The position numbers were made by a program, and so were the translations under genes. DNA of 64,000 nt from Sorangiineae bacterium NIC37A_2 (GTDB lineage Bacteria; Myxococcota_A; Polyangia; Polyangiales; Polyangiaceae), in contig NASX01000021.1 in assembly GCA_002085155.1 (NCBI GenBank), positions 1 through 64,000 on the forward strand, in the 5' to 3' direction. This document shows, one piece after another, positions 43,552-50,906 of this stretch (its first letter is position 1; every line of letters begins with the position of its first letter). A model generated the notes under the pieces. It was not told the origin of the DNA and did no database searches. It worked only from the letters and a program-made list of their open reading frames with translations.

Positions 43552-44991
43552 TCAGCAAGCGCCATGGCCGGTGCGGCCGCCGGGCTCGCTCGGGAAGATC
43601 TTTCCCGGATTCATGATGCCGAGCGGGTCGAAGGTCGCCTTGATGCGCTGCTCGAGATCGAGGAGAGGTCGAGGGTGCTCAAGAGGCAAGAATTCGGCCT
43701 TGAGCAGGCCAATGCCGTGTTCTCCGCTCAAGGTCCCACCGAGCGAAAGGGTGGTCACGAAGAGCTCACGAACGGCAGCGGCGACCTTCGTCTCTTCTTC
43801 GGGGTCGTTCCACAGGAAGTTTACGTGGAGATTCCCGTCGCCCGCGTGGCCGTAGGAAAGAGCGTCGATCGAATACTTGTCTCCGAGCTCCCGGACACAA
43901 TCGACGAGCCTCAAGAGCTCTCGCCGCGGAACCACGACGTCTTCGCTGATCTTGTGACGAGCCCTCGCGCGCACAGCCCGGCTCATCTGCTTCCGCGCGT
44001 CCCAGAGCTGCGCCCGCGCGGTGGCGAGAAGCGCGACCTGGACCTCAATGGCTCGGCATTGCTCGCAGATCCCGAGGATCCGTTCCGCCTGGTGTTCACA
44101 CTCGGCTTCGCTGCCATCGACTTCGATGATGAGAAGCGCTTCGGCGGAGGGAGCGAGGGGGACCCCGCTCTGGCGCATGACGGCGAGCGTCTTTTCGTCG
44201 AGGAACTCGAGGCAGCGGGCGGGAACTTGAGCCTGGACGAGGGCACCGACGGCTCCGAGCGCGTGCGAGAGGCTCGGGAAGGTCGCGGCGAGCGTCAGAA
44301 CCTCCTCCGGCTTCGGGATCAGCTTGAGCGTGACGTCGCCGAAGGCAGCGAGAGTTCCCTCGCTGCCGACCAGGAGCGAAACCACGTCATAGCCGGTCAC
44401 GCCCTTGCGCGTCTTACGACCGGCGAAAAACTTCTGTCCTCCAGGCAAGATTGTCTCGATGCCGAGGACGTAGTCGCGCGTTGCGCCGTACTTGAAGGCG
44501 CGGGGACCTGCGGCGTTTTCTGCGACGTTCCCGGCGATGCAGCAGAGCTCAGCGGAGTTCGGATCGGGAGGATAAAACCATCCCTCGCGTTCGACCGCAG
44601 CTTGGACCTCGGAGAGGCGCGCGCCGGGGCCAACTCGTACGAATCCCTCCCGCCCGTCGAGCTCGTGGAGCTCGCTCATGCCCGCCGTAGCGAGCACGAT
44701 GCCGCGGCAGAGCGGAACCGCGCCTCCTGTGCGCCCGGAGCCGCCGGCCCGGGGAACGACGGGGATCTTGTGCGCTTTTGCGATGGTGAGCGCCGTTTCG
44801 ATGTCGGAGCTCGACTCGGCGAGCACGACGGCGAGCGGCTTTTCGCCGAGGATGCGCGAGTCGTCGGAACGATAGTCTTCGCTGATTTCGTCGTCGAAGA
44901 GGACACGCGAGCCGAGGGAGCGGAGGAGCTCGGCCTTGCCGCTGTCGAGCTGGCCCTGGCTGGGCCCGGGGAGCTCAGGTGCCCGAAACAT
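43552..44991 (-). CDS. FAD-linked oxidase, glycolate oxidase GlcD-type
   Basis: A 479-residue flavoprotein of the VAO/PCMH family. The FAD-binding domain has IPVVPRAGGSGRTGGAVPL, VGPGARLSEVQAAVEREGW, CCIAGNVAENAAGPRAFKYGATRDYV and SLLVGSEGTLAAFGDVTL. The C-terminal cap shows ALSYGHAGDGNLHVNFLWN and TLSGEHGIGLLKAEFL, the conserved His-containing blocks of D-lactate/glycolate dehydrogenases. It should oxidise a D-2-hydroxy acid; D-lactate or 2-hydroxyglutarate are as likely as glycolate, and no glcE/glcF neighbours are present. Its start overlaps the orn stop by 17 bases. Confidence 0.9.
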   Translation of the reverse strand: MFRAPELPGPSQGQLDSGKAELLRSLGSRVLFDDEISEDYRSDDSRILGEKPLAVVLAESSSDIETALTIAKAHKIPVVPRAGGSGRTGGAVPLCRGIVLATAGMSELHELDGREGFVRVGPGARLSEVQAAVEREGWFYPPDPNSAELCCIAGNVAENAAGPRAFKYGATRDYVLGIETILPGGQKFFAGRKTRKGVTGYDVVSLLVGSEGTLAAFGDVTLKLIPKPEEVLTLAATFPSLSHALGAVGALVQAQVPARCLEFLDEKTLAVMRQSGVPLAPSAEALLIIEVDGSEAECEHQAERILGICEQCRAIEVQVALLATARAQLWDARKQMSRAVRARARHKISEDVVVPRRELLRLVDCVRELGDKYSIDALSYGHAGDGNLHVNFLWNDPEEETKVAAAVRELFVTTLSLGGTLSGEHGIGLLKAEFLPLEHPRPLLDLEQRIKATFDPLGIMNPGKIFPSEPGGRTGHGAC

Positions 44992-45538
44992 CGCGAAGCA
45001 TCACGCGGCGGTAGTGCAAGAGCTCCGCGATCGATTGGCGCACGTCGAAGAGAGCGTCGTGCTCCCCGCTGTCCGGCTTCTGATACTGAGACGTGGAAGG
45101 GAGCCAGAGCTGGCTCAGAACCTTCAGGCTGCTCACGTCCACCATTCGGTAGTGGAGGTAGGTGGCGAGGCCAGGCATGTAGCGATCGATGAACTTCCGA
45201 TCCGAGTGAATCGTATTCCCACAGAGGACCGCCCGCGCGGGACACCAGCCGCTCACCCGGTCGAGCACTTCGCGCTCGACCTGCCGGAGCTCGACGCCCT
45301 CGGCGATGCGCGACAAAAGGCCCGTTTTCGTGTGCATCTTGCGTACGAAGGGAGACATCGAAGCGAGCGCCGCTTCCGGCTGAAACACATCGCTCACGTA
45401 CTCTTCGAGAGTATTCAGATTCTCGTCCGTGATGATGGCGGCGACCTGGAGGATGCAGTCCGTCTCGGGGTTCAGGCCTGTCATCTCCAGGTCCATCCAC
45501 ACCAAGTTCCTGGGGGATTGGACTCGTTTGATGCTCAT
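44975..45538 (-). CDS. orn: Oligoribonuclease
   Basis: A 187-residue DEDDh exonuclease that degrades two-to-five-nucleotide RNAs, including pGpG from c-di-GMP breakdown. NLVWMDLEMTGLNPETDCI holds the first Asp and Glu, LCGNTIHSDRKFIDRYMP the second Asp, and HDALFDVRQSIAELLHY the catalytic His and last Asp. Full length. The ATG overlaps the yhbY stop (ATGA). Its role in pGpG removal ties it to the three diguanylate cyclases of the window. Confidence 0.96.
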   Translation of the reverse strand: MSIKRVQSPRNLVWMDLEMTGLNPETDCILQVAAIITDENLNTLEEYVSDVFQPEAALASMSPFVRKMHTKTGLLSRIAEGVELRQVEREVLDRVSGWCPARAVLCGNTIHSDRKFIDRYMPGLATYLHYRMVDVSSLKVLSQLWLPSTSQYQKPDSGEHDALFDVRQSIAELLHYRRVMLRDVSGT

Positions 45539-45879
45539 GGTGCGCTCGCTTTCGCGGCCCTCGGTAGCTCGATCTTCGGCTTTTTGGGGTGGCGACGGTA
45601 AAGGATAAAGACGCGGCCGACGTGTCCGGCGACGGCGGCTCCGATCGACTGGGCCGCTTCCGTGAGCTCGGAAGTCTCGATGTCCGCTTCACGCTCCAGG
45701 CGCACTTTGATGAGCTCGTGAGCTTCGAGGGCGCGAGCGACTTCAGCGAGCGCCCCGTCCGTGATCCCCCCTTTTCCGAGACGAACCACGGGATCGAGGG
45801 AGTGCGCGAGACCTCTCAAGTAACTCGCCTGTTTGGAGGTCAGCTTCGGAGGAAGCGGCTTTTTGGATGCGCTGGTCAT
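45535..45879 (-). CDS. YhbY-family CRM-domain RNA-binding protein
   Basis: A 114-residue single CRM domain, usually bound to pre-50S ribosomes. LTSKQASYLRGLAHSLDPVVRLGKGGITDG and ALEAHELIKVRLE are the signature, and GHVGRVFILYRRHPKKPKIELPR carries the C-terminal strand. The gene overlaps orn by four bases, giving an RNA-metabolism pair. Confidence 0.93.
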   Translation of the reverse strand: MTSASKKPLPPKLTSKQASYLRGLAHSLDPVVRLGKGGITDGALAEVARALEAHELIKVRLEREADIETSELTEAAQSIGAAVAGHVGRVFILYRRHPKKPKIELPRAAKASAP

Positions 45880-46033
45880 AAAAACTTAGGAGCGTCTCGG
45901 GAGGGGAATCTCATAGCTCAAGTGCGGCAGCAAGCCGGCCGAAAGGGGTGAGCGGGCAGCAAACACGCCGGAGCGCTGGGCGGAGCGTGGGATGGCCCCG
46001 AGTCCCGAGGGCTCTTGGGGCAATTCGGGGCGT

Positions 46034-47260
46034 CTAACGCACCGTTTTCGGCGGGCCCGGGTCGCTTCCAGGATGCAAGTGGCCTGAGAGCTCTGGGGCC
46101 TCGCCCCTTCGCGCGCCCCCGAGCAAGGGGAAACCTTCAATGATCTCGCGGGTGGGCTTCGGCTCTTCGCTGGCCCGGGGGGCCACCGAGATCCGGTTTC
46201 GCCCTTTCTGCTTGGCGCGATAGAGCGCGGCGTCGGCGCGCGCCACCCACGCGTGGGGCGCTTCTCCCCGGGCGAGCTCGGCGATGCCGAAGGAGACCGA
46301 GAGGCTGATCGGTCGGCCTCCAATTTTCAGGCCCATCACCGCCTTACGCAGTCGCTCGGCGCGCTCGCGAGTGGGCTCGAAAGAGGCGTGTTCGCACACC
46401 ACACAGAACTCCTCGCCGCCGTAACGAGCCACGAAGTCTTCACGCCGGAGAAACGAGCGCACGATCGTATCGGCGACTTGCTTGAGGACCTCATCGCCGA
46501 CCACGTGCCCGAAGGTGTCGTTGATGGCCTTGAAGTGATCCAAGTCGACCATCACGAGACAAGCGGGTGAAGCGGAGAGGAGCGCCTGGTCGGTGACATC
46601 TTGGAGATGCAAGTCGAGAGCTGCTCGGTTGTAGACCTGAGTCAGGGCGTCGGTGGTCGCTGCTTTGCGCGAATGATCGAGCTCGGCGCGCAGGGCTCGG
46701 ATGGTCCCTTCGAGGGCCTGAATCGTCTCGAGCTCGCGGGTGCGATGGAACTCGATCTGCTGGCGGGCGAGCCTCGAGGTGCGCTCCGCCGTCGCGCGCA
46801 CCTCTTCATGATCGTTGACGACCAGAGCTCGATCGAGAGAGTCGAGTTCTTCCGAGAGCCGCTCGTCGTGCGCTCTGTCGGTCCGGATCGAGTAGGTCGT
46901 CGTGCGCACCAGTTCCCGCACGGCGTCGCGCAGGTTCGTGAGAGCTTGCTCGACGTAGAGCTTCTCTTCGCGGCGATGAGCCTCGACAAAACGGCGCACT
47001 CCGCCCCAATCGCGCCGCAGTGTGCCATCGGCGCTTCGCACCGGGCGGGTCATGTCTCCGAGCAAGAGCGTGCGCGCCCAGCGCTCGAAGGTCTCGGCGA
47101 TCTCTTCGCGAGTGCGCCCTTCGATGTCGAAGGCGTGGCGACCTAAGCTACGCAAGAGGGCGGCGGTGGTTTCGAGCGCCTCGCTGGCGTCGTCTCGCAG
47201 AGAAGGAGCGGGTTCGGACCGAGGAGAGGACGCCGGAGATTTGTCTTTATTGAAGAACAT
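46034..47260 (-). CDS. GGDEF-domain diguanylate cyclase with helical N-terminus
   Basis: About 408 residues from ATG 47260 (MFFNKDKSPASS), which has AGGGG upstream; the frame is open to 47326 inside the pseudouridine synthase gene. The N-terminal 210 residues are predicted helical with a coiled-coil-like run (VRATAERTSRLARQQIEFHR) before the domain, a possible sensory or dimerisation part without membrane segments. The GGDEF domain shows DALTQVYNRAALDLHL, the active site RYGGEEF and RRED five residues upstream, so an active, product-inhibited c-di-GMP synthase is expected. The C-terminal 40 residues are Pro/Gly-rich. Confidence 0.92.
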   Translation of the reverse strand: MFFNKDKSPASSPRSEPAPSLRDDASEALETTAALLRSLGRHAFDIEGRTREEIAETFERWARTLLLGDMTRPVRSADGTLRRDWGGVRRFVEAHRREEKLYVEQALTNLRDAVRELVRTTTYSIRTDRAHDERLSEELDSLDRALVVNDHEEVRATAERTSRLARQQIEFHRTRELETIQALEGTIRALRAELDHSRKAATTDALTQVYNRAALDLHLQDVTDQALLSASPACLVMVDLDHFKAINDTFGHVVGDEVLKQVADTIVRSFLRREDFVARYGGEEFCVVCEHASFEPTRERAERLRKAVMGLKIGGRPISLSVSFGIAELARGEAPHAWVARADAALYRAKQKGRNRISVAPRASEEPKPTREIIEGFPLLGGARRGEAPELSGHLHPGSDPGPPKTVR

Positions 47261-47268
47261 GGACGCCC

Positions 47269-48165
47269 CTACGTCCCTCTTGGAACGGGCGGAGCGGGCA
47301 AATGTTGAGCCCCGAGCCTCTCCCAATAGGAGCGCATGTCGTCCGGCATCGGACTCTCGACCTCGAGGGGCGTGCCGCGCTCAGGATGGCTGAGCCCGAG
47401 GCGGGTGGCGTGGAGGAGGAGCCTTGGACTTGAGGGGACCGCTCCTTGCGCGCCGAGCGCGCGCCCGTAACGGCGGTCACCGACGATGGGGCAGCCGAGC
47501 TCGGTGGCATGAATGCGCACTTGGTGCGTGCGACCCGTCTGAAGGCGCGCCTCGACAAGGCTCACTCCGCTGCGACTTTCACGCAGAAGGAACTCGGTCG
47601 CCGCGGGCTGCCCATCAATGGCAATGGTGATGCGCGCTGAGGGAGACGGGGGACGTCCGAGGACGATGGCGAGATAGTCGCGCCCCATGCTGTGGTCCTG
47701 GAGGGCCTGACTCAGACTCCGAGCTGCCCCTTTTGTCTTGGCGAAGACGATGAGGCCGCTTGTGGGTCGGTCGAGCCGATGGACGAGCCAGAGGGGACGT
47801 CCAGCGCGCTTTTGGGCCAAGCTGTGGAGGTCAATCTGATCGGTCTCTTGGCTCGGCGCGGAGAGGAGACCGCTCGGCTTGTCGAAGACGACGAGAGCGT
47901 CGTCTTCGTAACGGATCATTGCATCGAGGGCTGGGAGCTCGGTCTCTGGGGAGATGAGCTCGAGGGAGGTGATGAGGATCTTCTGGCCGGCGCGGATGGC
48001 GCGGGAGGCGACCTTGGTCCTCTTCTTGTCGACGTAGACGCTGCCCTGTTCGATGAGGGCGCGCGCCTTGCGCCGGGAGAGGTCGGGGATGTGCCGACCG
48101 AGCAGCTGATCGAGGCGCAGCCCTGCGTCACTTTCCGGCGTCGTGAACGAAATGCGGTGTCCCAC
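47269..48165 (-). CDS. RluA-family pseudouridine synthase
   Basis: About 298 residues. An N-terminal S4 RNA-binding domain (GLRLDQLLGRHIPDLSRRKARALIEQGSVYVDKKR) precedes the catalytic domain with VVFDKPSGLLSAP, the active-site Asp in LWLVHRLDRPTSGLIVFAK, RDYLAIVLG, EARLQTGRTHQVRIH and CPIVGDRRYG. It isomerises uridines in rRNA or tRNA; specific position unknown. The frame is open to 48249, but that overlaps the divergent ruvC start, so I suggest a GTG near 48165; the start is uncertain. Confidence 0.9.
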   Translation of the reverse strand: MGHRISFTTPESDAGLRLDQLLGRHIPDLSRRKARALIEQGSVYVDKKRTKVASRAIRAGQKILITSLELISPETELPALDAMIRYEDDALVVFDKPSGLLSAPSQETDQIDLHSLAQKRAGRPLWLVHRLDRPTSGLIVFAKTKGAARSLSQALQDHSMGRDYLAIVLGRPPSPSARITIAIDGQPAATEFLLRESRSGVSLVEARLQTGRTHQVRIHATELGCPIVGDRRYGRALGAQGAVPSSPRLLLHATRLGLSHPERGTPLEVESPMPDDMRSYWERLGAQHLPAPPVPRGT

Positions 48166-48223
48166 GCAGCAGAGGCCATCGCACGAGTCCGAAGACTTCG
48201 CCAAGCCTAAGAGCTCTGGTAGG

Positions 48224-48784
48224 GTGAGCTCCGTGCTCGTGCTCGGCATCGATCCAGGAACGATCCATCTCGGATGGGGCGTCGTCGAGCGCAGGGGGCC
48301 GAAGCTCGTTCACATCGGCCACGGCGTGATCCACGCGCGCCCGAGCGAGTCCCTCTCGGACCGGCTCGCCGTGATCGCGGCAGAGCTGGAACGTGTCATC
48401 GCCGAGCACCGGCCGGCGCTCGGCTCCGTGGAGCAGCTCTTTTTTCACAAGGACCCTCAGGCGGCGGCCAAACTCGGGCACGCTCGCGGGGTCGTTCTTC
48501 TCTCCCTGGCCCGAGCGGGGGTCCCTTTGCGTGAACACGCGCCCGCGCGCATCAAGCGCACCCTCACTGGAAACGGCCGCGCCGAAAAGTCTCAGGTCGC
48601 CCAAATGGTCTCCGCCATTTTGGGGATCCGTGAAGCGCTGCCCCCTGACGCCTCAGACGCCCTCGCGATCGCGATCACCGAGCTCCGGCTCGACCCGCTG
48701 ACTCCGCAAGTGGTCCAGAAACCGCGGCGAACTCGCTCGAAGACCCTCCCGCCCCACGTGACCCGCCTCGTCCGCGCGCCCTGA
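48224..48784 (+). CDS. ruvC: Holliday junction resolvase RuvC
   Basis: About 186 residues, the endonuclease cutting four-way junctions with RuvAB. LVLGIDPGTIHLGWGVVE holds the first catalytic Asp, LGSVEQLFFHKDPQAAAKLGHARGV the Glu, and PPDASDALAIAITEL the last two Asp. A GTG at 48224 or 48233 is the likely start; AGGGTGAG precedes the latter by about five bases, and the open frame to 48143 overlaps the divergent gene. The C-terminus carries a basic tail. No ruvAB is adjacent. Confidence 0.95.
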   Translation: MSSVLVLGIDPGTIHLGWGVVERRGPKLVHIGHGVIHARPSESLSDRLAVIAAELERVIAEHRPALGSVEQLFFHKDPQAAAKLGHARGVVLLSLARAGVPLREHAPARIKRTLTGNGRAEKSQVAQMVSAILGIREALPPDASDALAIAITELRLDPLTPQVVQKPRRTRSKTLPPHVTRLVRAP

Positions 48785-48919
48785 GCGAAATCGGCGTAAT
48801 TCTTGGGCCCTTGTGCCTGAGACCGACTTTCTTCTCGCCTTTCGGGGGGAGGCGCGGCTTGCCCCACCCGTAACCTGATCGTAACTCTCTGAGTCGGCCC
48901 TCCGCCGTGCCCCTGAATT

Positions 48920-49624
48920 ATGATCCACCGTCCTGCTTCTCGTCCGCTTCTGGCCGCTCTGGCCATTGCTGGTTTGCTGTCCGCAGCGCCGCTCTCTTCC
49001 GCCTTCGCTGAACAGAAGGCGCCAGCTGCGGCCCCCGCTGCCATGACCGCGCTCGAGCTCGCCGACAAGGTTCAGGCCGTCTACGACAAGAGCCAAACGT
49101 ACCGGGCGACCTTCAAGCAGCGCTACTACATCGCCGCGTACGACAAGTACAAAGACTCCAGCGGTTCCGTCGTGTTCCAGAAGCCGGGCAAGATGAGCTG
49201 GCGCTACGAGAACAACGGCAACCGTGTTGTCTCGGATGGAAAGCAGATCCGCGTCTACGAGAAGGAAAACAAGCAGATGTTCGAGCAGAGCATCGAGAAG
49301 AGCCAATATCCGGCGGCTCTCTCCTTCTTGCTCGGCGACGGTCAGCTCAAAAAGGAGTTCCACCTGACGAAGCTCGAGGCAAAGGACCTCGGATTCGAAG
49401 GCGGCTACGTCCTGCTCGGAACTCCCGTCTCGCCGACCCCCGCTTACCAGAAGATCCTCCTCTACATCGACGCGGGCACGTTCCAGGTTCGACGCGTCTT
49501 GATGATCGACGCTCAGCGGAACCGCAATCGCTTCGACTTCGGCGATCCGGTTGTGAACCAGCCGGTGGATCCGAAGGAGTTCACCTTCACGCCGCCTCCG
49601 GGAACCCAGGTGGTGCGGCCCTAA
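48920..49624 (+). CDS. lolA: Outer membrane lipoprotein carrier protein LolA
   Basis: A 234-residue periplasmic protein with signal peptide (LLAALAIAGLLSAAPLSSAFA). The mature chain has the LolA fold pattern: KVQAVYDKSQTYRATFKQRY, SSGSVVFQKPGKMSWRYENN with the conserved Arg/hydrophobic core, ISDGKQIRVYE-like SDGKQIRVYEKENK and YIDAGTFQVRRVLMIDAQRN. It shuttles lipoproteins from LolCDE to the outer membrane. It is followed by a strong terminator and forms its own unit. Confidence 0.93.
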   Translation: MIHRPASRPLLAALAIAGLLSAAPLSSAFAEQKAPAAAPAAMTALELADKVQAVYDKSQTYRATFKQRYYIAAYDKYKDSSGSVVFQKPGKMSWRYENNGNRVVSDGKQIRVYEKENKQMFEQSIEKSQYPAALSFLLGDGQLKKEFHLTKLEAKDLGFEGGYVLLGTPVSPTPAYQKILLYIDAGTFQVRRVLMIDAQRNRNRFDFGDPVVNQPVDPKEFTFTPPPGTQVVRP

Positions 49625-49634
49625 GAAGGACGTT

Positions 49635-49666
49635 CGGCCCGAGCAACCCTCGGGCCGTTTTCGTTT
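49635..49666 (+). terminator. Intrinsic terminator after lolA
   Basis: CGGCCCGAG-CAACC-CTCGGGCCG, a perfect nine-pair GC-rich stem, is followed by TTTTCGTTT. It starts 10 bases after the lolA stop and is the clearest rho-independent terminator in the window. Confidence 0.9.
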
Positions 49667-49706
49667 GCGCGAACGGTGCTGAAGTCAGCTCGTCTGGGGA
49701 GGACGC

Positions 49707-50852
49707 TCAAGTCGCTTCGAAACGCCTGAGCTCGTGATGACCATCTTCGCGGAGGACGAGGTACGGGCGAGCTCTTCGCGCCACACCAAAGGAGCCGAGG
49801 TTGACGTATCCGGGTTCCTCATGAGCTGAGTGCGTGTGGCCGAAGACGACGAGCTCTGCGCCGAGGAGCTCTCGAATCTTGTGCGCGGCTTGTCGCGCCG
49901 CTTCGTTCATGCGCTCGTGGTAGTCGATGGGCTCGAGCTTTCGCTTGATGAAGAGCCCCGTGGCGACAAGAGCTGGCGGCAGGCTCAAACCGGGATTCGA
50001 GAGGGCCTGCGTCGCTGCGAAGGTAAAAAGGGCGCCGGCGGAGACTTGGTCGAGGTAGAGGCGATGCCAGGTTTCTTTCGCGGAGAGGTGCGTCGGGCTC
50101 TCGCGAAGTTCGGCCAGGGCGCGCAGCTGCTCTTCGGGGAGACCCGTCTTTCGCGCGAGCTCCTTCAGGGCGCGCTCCCCCTCTTGCTCGTCGGCATGAA
50201 GCTCGTCTTTCCGTGCTGCGCGGAGACACAGGGCCAAGGCGACACGGAAGTAGAGGAGGATGATCTGTGGTGCGCGGGGACCGAACTCGCGGAACGCTCG
50301 GACGAGGCCGCGCACGGGGCTCGTCTCGTGGGCGTGGGCGAAGGAGAGGGCGCCGGAGGGGCCGACGAAGTCGCGCATGAGGGCGGTTCCGAGGGGCTCG
50401 GCCCCGATGCGAAAGGGCGCGAGCGGATGCGCGAAGGCGTTGTCGGCGTCGTACAGGTGCCCGTGTTGGATGTGGGCTGGGCCGAAGTTCGTGAACCAGT
50501 CGCGAACCGAGAGCGCCTCATCTCTGGGAGGCTCAAGGCTTTTCAGCAGCTCGCCGGCGGTCTCTTCTTGTTTGAGGGCGGCGTCGTGGTTGCCGGGCAG
50601 GACGGTGACGCGATTGCCGCGCCCCAGGTGCGCGCGAAGTGCCGCCCGCACCGGCTCATGGTGCGCGAGGATCCTGCAGAGCGTCTCGCCGGTGGACTCG
50701 GTCTTCGGGCCGAGCGTGAGATCGAAGGTGTCTCCCGCGAAGATCAAGTCTTTGTGTGTATGTTCAGTGAGCAAACGGGCGAGCGCACAACCTGCGTCGC
50801 GGCCATGACCCTCACCGAGGTGGACGTCGCTCAAGACCAGCGTGCTTTTCAC
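49707..50852 (-). CDS. Calcineurin-like metallophosphoesterase
   Basis: A 381-residue protein. Metal-binding motifs occur in order: LVLSDVHLGEGHG, FAGDTFDLTLG, TVLPGNHDAAL, IQHGHLYDADN and, after a long gap, VVFGHTHSAHEEPGYVNLGS. Between the last two His motifs sits an insertion of about 170 residues (roughly 160-340) with helical, partly hydrophobic segments (ILLYFRVALALCLRAA, LFTFAATQAL), absent from LpxH-size enzymes of about 240 residues. Substrate unknown; UDP-2,3-diacylglucosamine hydrolysis or a nucleotide phosphodiesterase are options. Confidence 0.88.
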   Translation of the reverse strand: MKSTLVLSDVHLGEGHGRDAGCALARLLTEHTHKDLIFAGDTFDLTLGPKTESTGETLCRILAHHEPVRAALRAHLGRGNRVTVLPGNHDAALKQEETAGELLKSLEPPRDEALSVRDWFTNFGPAHIQHGHLYDADNAFAHPLAPFRIGAEPLGTALMRDFVGPSGALSFAHAHETSPVRGLVRAFREFGPRAPQIILLYFRVALALCLRAARKDELHADEQEGERALKELARKTGLPEEQLRALAELRESPTHLSAKETWHRLYLDQVSAGALFTFAATQALSNPGLSLPPALVATGLFIKRKLEPIDYHERMNEAARQAAHKIRELLGAELVVFGHTHSAHEEPGYVNLGSFGVARRARPYLVLREDGHHELRRFEAT

Positions 50853-50906
50853 GTGGGACTTCTATAGCCCACTTTCGAACCAGCGCTCTTGGGCTAACCT
50901 CGCGTC

